Positions 9,771 through 22,133 of a stretch of DNA of 64,000 nt are shown in pieces; within the stretch, counting starts at the first letter, position 1; every line of letters starts with the position of its first letter. The notes under the pieces are model-generated. The model saw only the letters and a list, made by a program, of their open reading frames with translations, was not told where the DNA came from and made no database searches. The stretch is from NCBI GenBank assembly GCA_034670405.1, contig JAXDDX010000063.1, positions 62,001 to 126,000 of the forward strand, in the 5' to 3' direction. The DNA is from Hoplostethus atlanticus. Taxonomy: Eukaryota; Chordata; Actinopteri; Trachichthyiformes; Trachichthyidae. A program made the translations under genes and the position numbers.

Positions 9771-12700
9771 TACAGAAATGATGAACCTTTTATTTAATGA
9801 TGTGTACAATTATGTTAATGTCCATCATCTCATAATTCAAATGCTTTATTCTCTTCAAACATGGTTATGATTAATCCAACGAGTAATCACTTTTTCCCTC
9901 CAAATAAATCTGTTATCTGATCACTGAACATTTGGTTATAATCCAATTACAGGTAATCAGTTACTCCCCAATTCTGAACACATGGTTCACAATATAACTA
10001 TAGCCACAGGGAATATTCTTACTGAGTTAAGAAAAATTTGAATTTCGGATTAGTTTTTGATTTTTTTACTGCTTGTACACACTGAGTTGCTCTATTCTGA
10101 CCACGCAAAACAGGCAAATCATATACTTTTCACTGCTTTGGTATAGCCTTAAATGTTTTGACAAGATAACACAGCTAGCTAGCAAGCTACTGTCGGAGGA
10201 AGAAGTCCAAGTCTCAGGCCAGTGATGATGACCGGACCCCCACGCCAACACTTAATATTCTTCACGATTCTGTAGATTCTGTAGTTACTGGAGTCTCAAA
10301 CAGGTTCAAAGAAGTCACTGGAGATGATCAGAGTTCGATGCAATAGAGCTTTATTCCATAACAGAGACAAAACCCGAGTTGGTCCCGGAACCAGACTGAC
10401 GTACAACTGTCTGTGCATGATCTTATAAACCCTAAAAACTGGGAGGAGAATGGGTGGAGAATGGGTGGAGAATACTGATTCTACGCCCTCTCCTCATTAA
10501 TTTCAGCTTTGTCAGCAAGAAAGTTTTCTTTGTATCAAAAAAGTAATGGTGTCCCATCGCGGCCGAAATACCCATGAAAACCATGGCGCTGGCATTCACC
10601 ATTATACATGGCCACCTGGGCCTCTCTTGTCTGCGCCTGCTCCGCCTGTTTTTTTAAGGCCTCTGCAGCCTGACCTTGGACACCCTTATTGCAAAAGGGC
10701 CTCAGACTGTATTTTTTTAAACTTTATGATTACTGTAGGGAAATTGTTAGACTATGTTTTTGAAGCTTTATTGAAGCTTTATGATTACTTTATGATCTTT
10801 TAGGTTACATGCTTAATTAAACATATTCTATATTTATGTAGATTTATCATAACACACACACACTCTGGATTATATTGCTTATTACAAAGCATATCATTGC
10901 TTAATACAAAGTATATTATTCACAACACTACCAATAGCATTGATTATAAATAAACAGAAATCACTCAATGATGGATGGAACCATTCTCCAAGCATTGCTT
11001 TTGCGACGTTTAAATAAATAAAAATAAAAGTTGTAGAGGAATGGAACTCTTTGAATGGCTGTAATCAAGTCGTCCATTTTGCACTTGACAGGCGGAACTA
11101 TTGTTCATGAAACAAAATCACATTGGTAAGGAATCAAGGAAGCACAGGAATCTCTTTGGCTGTTGACGGCCAATGACTGTGCAAAGTTAAGTCATGACCA
11201 ACTTTTCTTGGCTGGCAGGCTTGTTTAGCGTCTACACATCGGTTGAGTTCGCCTGGTTCGTCAGTTCTATAGGAAATGAATGGACTTCTGATAAACTGTT
11301 GATCATGTTACTTGCAGTGTGGTTACAACCTTCAGATATATACATGACATTGCCAATACATTAAGCAATTCCACGACACAAATACCCCACAGACTTATTT
11401 GAACTGAACTTTATCTGACCTGGGACTATTTCACAAATAATTCCTTCCCTGCTGATTTTCAAACCTCAAAACTATTGCTTATTCAATTACATTTGCAGGC
11501 TGTTCTGTGCTATAGACGTTATGACAAAGCGCTGAGAAAATGAGTACCATCAGCGGTGAGGTTATTGAAAAAGCTGTCAACTTATTGACAGCTTTGTTGA
11601 AGCGCAGCAAACATGCTAATCTGCTTCTCAGCACACTGGTTTTGTCTGAAAGAACAGCAGAAAAATGACTGGCGATGATGGAAGAGGAGAGGCGGTATGG
11701 TACAGGACGTGAGAGAGGAACAGGACATGCAGATATAATGAAAGATGAGGAGATGGATGTGAAGGGAAATAAGCATTGATGGCTGAGTTGGAGATGAGGA
11801 AATACAAGAGCAATAAAGGAGGGCTAATATAAGATAAACAGATCCAGGTGGAGAGAAGAACGAGTGGGAGAGAAGAAGGCAGGTTTCTCTAGGTGTGACC
11901 GGTTAATTTCTGCGTTGTGTTTTATAGACGGCCAGGACTCAGTGTTGATATTTTGGCGACAGGTTTATTTTCTGCACAGAGTGAAGCAGAAGGTAAGGCA
12001 ATGCTCTCATAACAATAGGTTAGTCTGCAATACAAAATGTGCACTCTTTTAACACATGCTCGCCAATAAGTTAGCTAGCTGATAGCACATGAAAAATGAT
12101 CAAACAGTCATAAAACAGTAATAACAACAAAACCGCACCAGAGATTGCATGTAAACAGAACTTTGTATGGCACATAGTAACGATGGTAATGCCTATTATT
12201 TACAATAAAACAAATAAAAGAATCAGAGCACAGGAATGCATACCTTTATATTGGAATGACCGAATTTTTTTGGTGCACAACCTAGAAGCTGCAGGAAGCA
12301 ATGAAACCATTGCATATTCCAATACAACAATGCAGAAACATATTGAAAGGAAAACATCATGTAATAACACATATAATTAACTAAAAGAAAATAAATAAAG
12401 TCCCCTCAAAGTGTGACCTAGTGACCCAGTCCTCTACCCAAATAAGGTGTATCCTGTCTGTGTGAGTGGGTGGTGGGTGTTATGTGTGGAAGGGGGAGAC
12501 AAGGGGGCGATGTGGTGTAATTATACCAAAGGGTCATATTCACTTTGTTACATAGGGACTCCCTATTTTCACCGAATTTTGCCTGGGGATGGTCACATCA
12601 CACTGAATGGTGTTGTCCATGATCCATGTCTACTGTGCATTCTCGCACTCGAACTCAAACCTACTAGCAGACTCTAGTTGATTTCCATACTATTTACTAT

Positions 12701-13020
12701 TAGTCAGAACAATGTGTATTTGATCATACTTTGAAATCCAGCCACTTCACCAATTCATCCAATCCTTGGTGGCTCTTATTTCAATAAAATCTTTTTAGTT
12801 AGTCTTTTAGTTTACAGGTGGTACCCACTGCTCACTAACCCCATCCATGGTGTATTTTGGTGGACAACTGGTGATCCCATTGTAAAAGTTACATTTAACT
12901 GAAAGTGCTGCCTGGTGGATTATATGTATACTGGATTGAAGAGTGGCTACTAATGAATCAGAAAAAGATCTTGAGTCATATTTTATGGGGTATGTACCTT
13001 TGCCAATAAGCAAGGTACAA
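9771..13020. other. TMEM114-like intron, no genes
   Basis: No coding signal. A short perfect hairpin (AAAGCTGTCAA and its complement, 4-base loop) lies at 11570-11595. A stretch near 10255-10560 with a TTTATT signal and two GAATGGGTGGA repeats looks LTR-derived, but I could not place its ends. A short CA run lies at 10852-10861. Confidence 0.5.
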
Positions 13021-14735
13021 AACTGCCTGATTTTTTTAGGTTTAGTGTGGTTATCACACAAGCCCAGCTGAACTCACTACTGTGTACGCATAGATGGCAA
13101 GATGGACTGAGGTGTAACTGATATTGACGATGCTCATTTTGGGTTTCCAAGGAAGAAAACTGCAAGACGACAAATCTGTTTGCAAGTAATTGAAGAACTG
13201 GTACGATTGTAGCACTTTTTTGTTTCAGAAAATGGAGCCTGAGTAATGGTACTTTTGTACCTCACATTCAGGGCGAAAGTAGCACAAGCAGGGGGCGAAA
13301 GTAGCGGGTGTCATAATAGACTAACAAACAACAACAATACCTTATATTTCTGGCATTTACTCCTCATTACTTCAGATGTCTGTAATCCTTCACTTGTCTA
13401 CTTTCATCGTGATGGCACGCATTCTCCTATGCACAAATAAACTTGTAGACTTTGTTAAACACAGGTATACCACAAATTTCCAATGTAATAAAATCAAAGA
13501 TGATTGACAGACGCCTCAAATTCTTTGTCGGTACTCTGCTTCCGAGCATACGCACACTGCTGCCTCCGGTGGTCGAAAGGTAGACTTTTCAATTACTTTT
13601 CTAATAGCCTAGGTGCGCAACCTTTATTACCTTGACAGAATTGCGTATTCTTGTAGCAACAATTAACCGGTCAACAGTCAATTTTAAAAGTGTCTGACCC
13701 AAAATGTCGGAACTACAAAGCGGACCACTGGTGCCAGCAGCTTGCATATTTCTCAGAAGAAAAGTGCCGAAGAAGAATTCAGCCATCTTTGATTTGATGA
13801 AATGTGTATTTGTGCATAGGAGATGTAACGTGTGCCACCGCGGTGAAAGTAGACAAGTGAAGGATTCCAGACTGTTTGGGTAAGTGAAATTTGACGTATT
13901 CTTTTCGTTATAGGGCTCACCAACTTTCGTTGGGTAAAACGTCAATGGAGCAGACAGACCCGTTGGAGAAGTAAAATACCCATAAGATGAAAGACTCCCA
14001 AAGGGTCTTGTATCAGGGCTAGTTACAGATAAACAGGCAGCGGTAGAGGCATGACAGGGTACAGAAGCGAGGTCAGGCATACATGATTTTTTTAGGTTTA
14101 GTGTGGTTATCACACAAGCCCAGCTGAACTCACTACTGTGTAGGCATAGATGGCAAGATGGACTGAGGTGTAACTGATATTGACGATGCTCATTTTGGGT
14201 TTCCAAGGAAGAAAACTGCAAGACTTTCGTTGGGTAAAACGTCAATGGAGCAGACAGACCCGTTGGAGAAGTAAAATACCCATAAGATGAAAGACTCCCA
14301 AAGGGTCTTGTATCAGGGCTAGTTACAGATAAACAGGCAGCGGTAGAGGCATGACAGGGTACAGAAGCGAGGTCAGGCATACATAACAAGAATAAAACAA
14401 CTAGTTACACAGAAAAACGGGCACAAAAGTGAAGGTAAGCAGGCAAACAGCACAGAGAGCAGACATTACCAGGAAGAGAGGCAGGGCATGGCATACATGG
14501 AGTAGGAAACATATAAAAAGGACAACAATTTATTTATTTTTTACTTAACAATCTGAAAATGACGTGTCTTGAAATAATTCTGCCAAAACGAATTGCATTG
14601 AGCTGATTTTCTGCAGGGCACTCATTGGCAAGAAGTAGTGTTTGTTGATCATGACATAAGTTCCCAGCATCTGTGCAACACAAATAAGGGTCCGTGCTAC
14701 AACCGCACCCCTGCTACAATCGTACCAGTTCTCCC
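13021..14735. repeat. Compound direct and inverted repeat region
   Basis: Block A (13027-13168) recurs at 14089-14225. Block B (13925-14084) recurs at 14225-14384, a 300-bp period. In addition GAACTGGTACGATTGTAGCA (13196-13215) has an inverted copy near 14711-14731, and about 60 bp around 13376-13436 is inverted at 13806-13872 (core CCTTCACTTGTCTACTTTCA). The inverted arms suggest a DNA transposon with extra internal duplication. No transposase is seen. The sequence AGTAGCAC...GCGAAAGTAGC occurs near 13274-13302. Confidence 0.75.
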
Positions 14736-14870
14736 ATATTGTAAGAGAGGACCCTTTTCAGTCATAATTGTCTTCTTTCAGATTTTGCCCCAAATATGAT
14801 AATATCAATCTGTGAACTTGGTATCATGTATCGAACCGAACCATGGGCTGTATGTATTGTTACATCCCTA

Positions 14871-14980
14871 GTAGTAGTAGTAGAAGTAGTAGTTGTAGTG
14901 GCACTTATAGTAGTCATAGTAGTACTAGTTGCAGTAGTAGTAGTCATAGTAGTAGTAATAGTAGTAGAAGTGGTACTCAT
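14871..14980. repeat. Imperfect (TAG)n microsatellite
   Basis: About 110 bp of TAG/GTA-rich units with scattered substitutions. The preceding bases (GAACCGAACC...GTTACATCCCTAG) look like the end of a hAT element. Confidence 0.85.
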
Positions 14981-15197
14981 ACAATAGCATACAATGAGTA
15001 TGTTTTTTTAGGTATTTTTTTTTATTGAGAAAAAACCCAATGATCACATTTTTTTTATGATCACTGGTTTCCTATTTGCAGGCCTTTTGAGTGTGTTCAC
15101 GTCACTGTCAGGATTAATTTTTATATAATGTGCTTTGCTTTGTCCTGTCTTTCTCTCTTCTTCTCCACACCATTCCAATCTGTTCTCCCTCTCTCAG

Positions 15198-15422
15198 CTT
15201 TAATATCATTGACAGGGGCGAGTGTACGTGGCTTACTCGGCAGTGGCCTTCAGGGAGGTGATGTGCATGGTGGATCCCAAGTCTCTAGAGGGCCTGCAAG
15301 TCTTGTTCGGCTGGTCACTGACGCTGGCCTGGATCTCCTCCGCCTTCGAGCTGATGGCATCCATCGCCTTCCTTTTGGCCTGCCGAGTCATCACACAACA
15401 AAGACAACAGCAGAGTCTATGA
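15198..15422 (+). CDS. tmem114: TMEM114-like protein, last exon (apparent frameshift)
   Basis: After a good acceptor (CTCTCTCAG) the first bases read LISLTG, matching the VTLAG segment that follows membrane segment 3 in TMEM114. The conserved YVAYSAVAFREVMCMVDPKS then continues in another frame, followed by FGWSLTLAWISSAFELMASI (fourth membrane segment) and a short cytoplasmic tail RVITQQRQQQSL ending at TGA 15420-15422. The frame change falls within about 15214-15224, where a GGGG run lies. One surplus G would explain it and give LTGRVYVAYS; an assembly error is the simplest reading. Use of a later AG (15220-15221) would also restore frame but lose about nine residues. Confidence 0.8.
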
Positions 15423-16478
15423 AAGAGGACTCTGGCTATGTTTACATGCACAGAGTAACCTGTCTTTTAGTAATACTGTGGTTCAGGTCTTATTCGGGTT
15501 ACATACACCTTTGATACCCTGCGACTGAGTATCCATGTTGCCGTGAATAAACCTATTAGCAGAACATTCATGTATTCTATGGTGTGTCAGATATAACAGG
15601 AAATAAAATGTCTGTGGTTTAAATCAGAAGTGGGTTTGGTTTAGAAAATAGTTTTTTGCCTTATAATCATGTCATTACATTAAATGGTTTTAAAATGACC
15701 TAAAATTCTCTCAGTATCTATTCACCCCCATATAAGTTAATACAACCACCAGACAGCTAGCGAGTTAGATGCCACAGTTTTATCTCAGCCTTCTACCAAA
15801 CAATACAAGGGAATGGGGTCTGATTGTTTAGAGTTCCAAAAAGGAGAGTTCATTAGAGTTTTAGCCAGATGAACTAGTTTAACCATGTTAAGGGAACTCA
15901 CAGACCATTACAACTTTAGAAGATAAGTTCTAGCAACTTCGACTTGCACACTTAAGATAACTTGTTCAATTTAAAGAAAATACTGTTTCTAATCAACTTT
16001 TTTTTATTAGAAATACGCATGTGCCAGGAATCTAACGCCAGGGCAACATAATGGGTGACGGGCTGGAGCAGGTGAAACCAAGAGTCGCAAGACGGATGAA
16101 CTGCCTGCTGGAACGCCGCTAAGGAGAACAACTAGACCTCAGGGCCAACATCTCAGATATAACAGGAAATTAAATGGCTGTGGTTTGAATCAGAAGTGGT
16201 TTTGGTTTAGACAGAAACATAACAAAAACAACAAGAAATTGTTTTTTGCCTTGTAATCATTGTCATTGCTATTGATGAGACATTAAAGCATGAAATTCCT
16301 GGTTTTAAAATGACCTATCACTTGTAATTAAATATAAAAACAGATAATTTGCTTTTTGAAGCCGTATTAAAAAACAACCTAAACATTAGGTAGCCAAAAA
16401 CACAGGCATTTATAAACAGCCATATACAACCAAAACCTTTCATTATAATTATAAACAGGAACAATGTTTTTATGTATT
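15423..16478. other. Downstream of the TMEM114-like gene; 3' UTR and dispersed repeats
   Basis: No polyadenylation signal is decisive (AATAAA at 15546 and at 15602). The segment ATAACAGGAAATAAAATG...TTAAATCAGAAGTGG near 15590 recurs near 16160. A piece at 15710-15820 (TCTATTCACCCCCATATAAG) recurs near 22440-22540. These are shared pieces of a dispersed fish repeat. Confidence 0.5.
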
Positions 16479-17916
16479 ACGGAGCCCCTCTGGTGACATT
16501 GGTGGGAAAAATATTATTGCGTGGCCACGAGTTAGTAATGCATGGCCAGGAGTTAGTAATGCGTGGGAATGAGATAATTAAGTTGTGGCCACGAGTTAAT
16601 AAGGCGTGGGAATGAGATAATTAAGTTGTGGCCACAACTTTATTATTGCATGGCCACGACTTTCAATATGAGATCAAACAGCATGAGGAAACTGCGAGGT
16701 GGCCGTCCATTTTGTTGTTGCAATGAAATCAAGAAAATCGAGTCAAATCGAATTCAAATCTACTTTGAAATCAAGTAATTTCACATCGTGTGGAGGAGAG
16801 AGGGTGGCTGTTTTGTATTTTCTGTTCATGCCAGGAAATTGGCTGACTGTTAAAGAAACATTCTTTTTATGAAAAGTGAGCGATCAATGGGTGATTTCAG
16901 CACAACGGACAGCTGCTGTATGCGGCTGTCCACTGTCTTGAAAGCGACGGTCCACAGCCTGCCTGCTCCACAGTCTGCCCTGCTTCATGTGACTGAGATT
17001 CCCACTTTCCAAAAGCCTCTGTGCTCTTCTTCTGCAAATTACTAATTGACGACGGAAAAAGCGCAAAAGCCTTTAAAGCACCAATAACAGACTCTTACTG
17101 AAATGTTGGTAAGTAGGCATTTAGTTAAGTTTGGATCTGCTGAATAATGTGCCTACCACTATTAAAATAGCAGTTCATTTTGATAATGAAAAGTTGGGAA
17201 CATCCTATTCAACAAGAAATGCATTTGAATATTTTGTAATTTTGCTTTGTAGAGAATGCTATTCTCACGTTCACTAGTTGTTCGAATAAACAGTTTAAGA
17301 GTATCGTGTCGTGTGTATTTATCCCATTCATTGCAGACCGACACTATAGTTGCTGGTATACTTTAAACAGAGTTTTGGTCACAATATTACATGCAGCCCA
17401 AATTCTAGTAAACATAAATATGAATAAAACCAAAACTTTAACAAAATAATTACTACATTTTATTGTAGACTCATTCAATGCTTTACATCCATGAAGCCAC
17501 TGACAATACATGGGAAATGCTGTACCACTAAGGTGACATTTACCTAGATTTAACAGCAGTGTTATGTCTATGAATTTGAATATACTAAAAATGCACATCA
17601 AGACAATGAATAAATAGCTACCTAATGTTGTATAGAAATGATTCACCACAAGATCATTTGAAAGTTATGAGAATATGAGAAACTGAGAGATTGTTGTCAT
17701 TTTTGATAGGTTACACAGTGAACAGCAAAAAGATAAATTGAGGCCCAATGCCCATGTCTTTTTTGTGGAAAGAAAGTTTAGCTGTAATGAATTTAAATAC
17801 AAATATGCTGCCGGATAGACATAAATGTTAACTCAATGTATGGTAAGATATGGACAATGTATCATTGATTAATGAGATGTACATTGCTTCTATATGAGAA
17901 AAATGCCAACAGCAAC

Positions 17917-18528
17917 TGTTAGGATATCACTGGTCGGACCCAAATGCAAACCCAGACTCGGAGTATGGAAAACAATGGATGTTTATTGAGGGAAACCGGG
18001 GGGAAAGGCTGGAGCGGAGGCAGGGGAAGGAGCAGGAGGCGGAAGCAGGGAGAAGCCGGGGAAACTGATGGTGGACGCGGCTGGCAAGGCAGGCAGGTGG
18101 TGAACAGGCAGGTAGACAGGCAGGCAGGTTGCAGACGGGCAGACAAGCAGATTGGCTGGGTAGCGAGCAATGATCCTGGGGCAGAGGAAGAGCAGAGTTA
18201 GCAAGACGTGAAGAAACAAGGGACAAGCTAGAATACACAATTCTAGGGGGCCGGGAACGTGAGCTGACCACATTGGCTGAATCAACGATCTGGTGAAGAG
18301 TGGTTGGAAAGCCGGGGTTCTTAAACTGGAGATGATGATGATGATGATGATCCACAGGTGTGGGAGGTAGAGCAGGTGAGCGAGAGGTAGGTGATGAAGC
18401 CAGGGAGGTGCGGGAGTCTGGAGCCACGCCCACCAACACATACACACACAGGACAGACATAGATGCACTAGAAACACAAGGGGGAGGGAGAACATAGGGA
18501 AACTGGTGGCACGGCTGAGACCGTGACA
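17917..18528 (-). mobile_element. Solo LTR, TGTCACG...CA family, copy B
   Basis: On the minus strand it starts TGTCACGG and ends ATATCCTAACA. A 5-bp duplication GCAAC flanks it (17912-17916 and 18529-18533). 612 bp, with an internal (GAT)n run at 18331-18353. Fossil of the same family as copies A and C, inserted in the IS3EU-like transposon. Confidence 0.82.
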
Positions 18529-18681
18529 GCAACAGTAAGCAAGCAAAGCACGATTAATAAACTCAAGTGCAATAGGTTAAGTAGGCCTATTTGTGGAACA
18601 AGTTAAATGAACTTCAACGACTCACACAACTGGACAAAGGTAATAAATTAAATTGTCATGTATGCGGATTGCTCGGGCAAG

Positions 18682-19008
18682 TCAGTTAAAGATGAGGGAG
18701 CGAAGAGCCTCCCGAATCATCAAATAAAACTCTTGAGCTTGTGGTATGTTTGTGGGGAAAGTAAGGCCTGACTCTAACATGATCATATTACAGAGGTCAA
18801 ATACATCTTCGTCGTAAGGGATGGTTGAAAGGAACTTGCATGCCCGTTTGCAGGCACCGAGGTTGCTGTGAGGAACAACAAAATCCTCAGAACCCCACAG
18901 CTGTGGCACAGTATACATCACGTCAGGGATGCCACTGGGTACACTGTAATTCTTTGTTGGCCAGATGCGGTGGGTGTTCCACACTGACTTGATCCTATCC
19001 AGCTCTTC
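18682..19008 (-). pseudogene. IS3EU-like transposase, C-terminal exon
   Basis: Behind an acceptor (TTTCATTTTAG read on the minus strand) the frame gives EELDRIKSVWNTHRIWP and PSGIPDVMYTVPQLWGSED, then FDLCNMIMLESGLTFP, ending at TGA (18682-18684). It joins in phase with the Q codon ending the upstream exon at 21088 (FRNIIQ then EELD). Fish proteins of this integrase-like family share the WNTHRIRP and M-E-S-L-LP features as I recall. This exon is open. Confidence 0.65.
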
Positions 19009-19168
19009 CTAAAATGAAAAAAATCTGAGAACGGTTGAGAGACTAATCAAATATAGATATTAATGAGTTTCAGTTTTAATGAGATTATGTTTTTATTGAC
19101 TAGTAATTGCAGACGTTTCCACCACAATGTGGCCTTACTCAGTCAGTGCATACAATGTGTCAAACTAA

Positions 19169-19710
19169 CCCCCTGTACCCACCAGACGAGCAAGCACACG
19201 CACACGCGCACTGCTGTGCTTCACTTCCACTGCCATGTTAACGAATGCCCGATTCACACCGGCGGAATTTTCTGGGCGTCCACATGCGCAATCTCATAGA
19301 CATACATTGTATACGCACAATATCTGCATCATATCCCCACCTATTAATGTTTTCAACCTCCTAATAGTTTTACTATTGTTATTAATTATTTTAATACATA
19401 TTACATTTTAATATAGGCCCTAATGAAAAATGGAACAGAGACAATCACCATTGTGGGATGAATGAAGTTAGATCAAGTCATACACTTTGCATATAACCAG
19501 TTATTCACGTTTTTATAATGCTTTTTCTTTATTATAGTATACAAATATATATATATATTTGTTAAATTAATTAAGACTATGCTTACTTCTGTTTTTATAA
19601 TGCGCTCCGAAAAAGCAGTAAGCGTCTGTATGCGTCAGGTGGGTTCAGTTCTGCTCAAATCTGCGCTCGCAATAAGCGTCTGTGAGCTTGCACGTCTGGT
19701 GGGTACGGGG
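19169..19710. mobile_element. MITE inside the IS3EU-like intron
   Basis: Inverted ends: CTGTACCCACCAGACGAGCA on the left and TGCACGTCTGGTGGGTACGG on the right, about 540 bp apart. A second partial copy of the motif (GCGTCAGGTGGGTTC) lies at 19632-19646. No coding capacity. Superfamily not assigned. Confidence 0.65.
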
Positions 19711-20462
19711 CGAAAGCCCCTTATAGAGGCTACCATATCATGTGATGAGGTGAAATGTTAGAATCGCCTGACAACAACCATGATGGATATTCATCGAGAA
19801 AGATTGTTTCATTCAAAAATGAATAAAATAGATCAACATGACCAAAGCCGTCATTTACCCAACCCATTATTAGGCTACAATCAAATCATTCCAATCAAAT
19901 ACATATTCAGAGGTCTACATAATCTCCCCCTCTTCAAAACTCACATCAAATATTGAGTCAGCTCACAGGAAACATGTCAGTTGTATTTCTTCATTCAGTT
20001 TTTTTAAAGCCCCCCTCCATTTAAAAATGTTTTTCTTCTTGTTCCTACAGTTGAATGTTTGAACTTCACTGTGCAGAATGATGTATGTGCAGAGTTTGAC
20101 ACTAGAAGGCTGTTTTCACATTCATCTGCTGAAGAGGGAAAGTTTCTCTCTGCTCATTGAAAATCTGATTTTAAGGGGTGGACCTACGAGCATGATTTGT
20201 GACTTCACAAATAGTTTGGAAGCCAATTCTGGTCCTATATTCAACATACACAAGTGTAATATGGAAACTTGAAGCCTCCAGTGCACATACACGGAGAATG
20301 GACTTTACAGTGAAGTAGGAGACATCTTGTGTCCAGCAGATAAACGTTTGAATGAGTAGATGTCATTTTAAGGATTTTAACAAGATAATTTAACTTTTTG
20401 TTGTGGAAAAAGCATATCAGACACACACATTATTGTTCAAAGTAGAGTGTTTTATATACATA

Positions 20463-20718
20463 TGTAGCGACTTGCTACCGTACCGGGGCTGTGACAGACA
20501 GAGACCAGACAGGAGCCTGTCGACTCCTCAGTCACACAGTCAGCCTCTCACACTGACGCACTCACTCACACATCCACACACTGGTTAAAAAGGCCCCAGC
20601 TGCAATCAGCCTCAACAGGCTGCAGCTGGTACCGGATCCAGGGAAGAGGCAGTCCACCGACTCAGTTCTCTCCTGGATCCAATTAAGCCTCACCCCACCC
20701 TCCCCCCAGTCTGCCACA
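20463..20718 (-). mobile_element. Solo LTR related to the Gmr1-type element
   Basis: Bounded by TGTAGCGACTTGCTACC and CCCCCAGTCTGCCACA, the same end sequences as the LTRs of the element at 44321-49346. A 5-bp duplication ACATA lies on both sides (20458-20462 and 20719-20723). 256 bp. Fossil. Confidence 0.85.
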
Positions 20719-21087
20719 ACATATTAAAACATGTCTGGAGGGGATCTTTAGGGGTCTGTCTCTGCTTGGAGTGACTAGATTTTTTACAATAGCAGTGGCA
20801 GTACCTTCCCTCAAGATGAAGATATGAAGATAATTAAGCCATGGAGATGCAGATGTTCAACTGAGTCATGAACATGTTTATTGCCATAGAGAGCTGTCTG
20901 AATTGGAGTTAATACCATGTTTTAAACACAGATGCAAACAAATTGATGGAAGATACTGCCATAACGCGTTTTTAAAAATGGTCACTTAAAAAAAAACACT
21001 TCCCAGAAGCATTTTGTGAAAGAATGCTATAAAGGGGATAGTTCACATACGGTAGTAGCTTAAGCCACAGGGTTTCTTCAACCTCAC

Positions 21088-21864
21088 CTGAATAATGTTC
21101 CGAAAACTCAGCTGCACAAGAGATTTGTCCAGGTAGTCACCAACAAACAGGCCTTCGTCTTTCATTTCGCCCAAGAATTGTATCCAGTACTCCATTCCTT
21201 CTTTGCGCAGGATCCCCCACCAATTCTCGATTCTTTGATTTGAAGTACTGGTTCCAGCTATGTAACTCTGATCACCAGATCTGTTGTCAATGTCATGGCA
21301 GTAGAGGAAGGTTTGGATGTCTCGGATAACCACATTTTCAGTTCCCAGATCCATCCGGATGATCCGAGTACAACCACCAGTCTGCTCCACAGCCTCCACA
21401 AAGTAGCCTCCTGTGACGTGGGTTGCTGCTTGTGTATGTCGCTTTCAACCAGATGATTTTGTAGGAAAAGCCATCTATGCAACCATTTATGCAAATTCCA
21501 TAGGGCTTTAACTTATCATATGAATGTGCCAAATATAGTTTGGTCCTTGAGCAAAATACTGTCTGCGGTTTAGTCTCCGGGCTCGACGCATAGCTGAGGA
21601 GATTGGATCCAGAGATGCAAGAATTATACGAACATCCTCCTTTTTTGCATTTATCCCATTCTTCAGGCATTTATCATGCATCCACCTGTAGCCATGTAGT
21701 CTCCCAGGTCCTTCCAGCTCCTGCTTATTGTTTGCGTTTCAACCCGTGCATTTTAAGCAGCCGAATTAAGTGTCTTTTACTAATGATGACACTGTGCTTA
21801 ACCGCAAGAGATTGCAGGATATCATTATAATTCATCGCAAGATTGAAATAAAATGAAATCAAAT
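21088..21864 (-). pseudogene. IS3EU-like transposase, integrase core exon (decayed)
   Basis: The minus strand shows an N-terminal helix-turn-helix-like stretch (ISKRHLIRLLKMHGLKRK) and then GYRWMHDKCLKNGI in another frame. Next come the DDE integrase core motifs: INGCIDGFSYKIIWL (first acidic residue), RIIRMDLGTENVVIRD (second) and SNQRIENWWGILRKEG (glutamate). At least two frame changes or stops separate these pieces, so it is inactive. The donor CAG|GTGAGG at 21086-21088 leads to the exon ending at 18682 across a 2.1-kb intron. Function in life: cut-and-paste transposition with an IS3-like catalytic fold. Confidence 0.7.
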
Positions 21865-22133
21865 CAAATTTATCCATGCTTCTTGCGTGATAATAGCCCT
21901 ACGGAGCTCGCCCGGTGTTGTCAGTAGCCTAAACAACAGATTCTGTATCTTGTGACCACGCAATAATAAAGTTGTGGCCACGACTTAATTATCTCATTCC
22001 CACGCCTTATTAACTCGTGGCCACGACTTAATTATCTCATTCCCACGCATTACTAACTGCTGGCAACGCATTACTAACTCATGCTGATGCAATAATATTT
22101 TTCCCACCAATGTCACCGGGGGGCTCCATAATG

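Larger units (their letters stand above)
16479..22133. mobile_element. IS3EU-like DNA transposon with long inverted ends
   Basis: About 180 bp at each end form inverted repeats. The left starts ATTACGGAGCCCCTCTGGTG and the right, read in reverse, starts ATTATGGAGCCCCCCGGTG. Both continue ACATTGGTGGGAAAAATATT and then carry subrepeats of GTGGCCACGA and GTGGGAATGAGATAATTAAG. Between them lies a decayed integrase-like transposase on the minus strand. Later insertions are the solo LTRs at 17917 and 20463 and the MITE at 19169. I could not settle the target duplication. IS3EU is proposed from the IS3-like protein motifs. Confidence 0.7.

Noticed and set aside
10255-10560. Possible LTR (TTTATT signal, GAATGGGTGGA repeats)
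   Set aside because: No TG...CA ends with a matching duplication could be found, so it is not called.
13601-14389. 262-codon open frame on the minus strand with an internally repeated peptide
   Set aside because: The repeated peptide only reflects the duplicated A and B DNA blocks; no domain, no start context and no family match.
14871-14980. CRISPR-like array of short repeats
   Set aside because: It is a plain (TAG)n microsatellite with no unique spacers.
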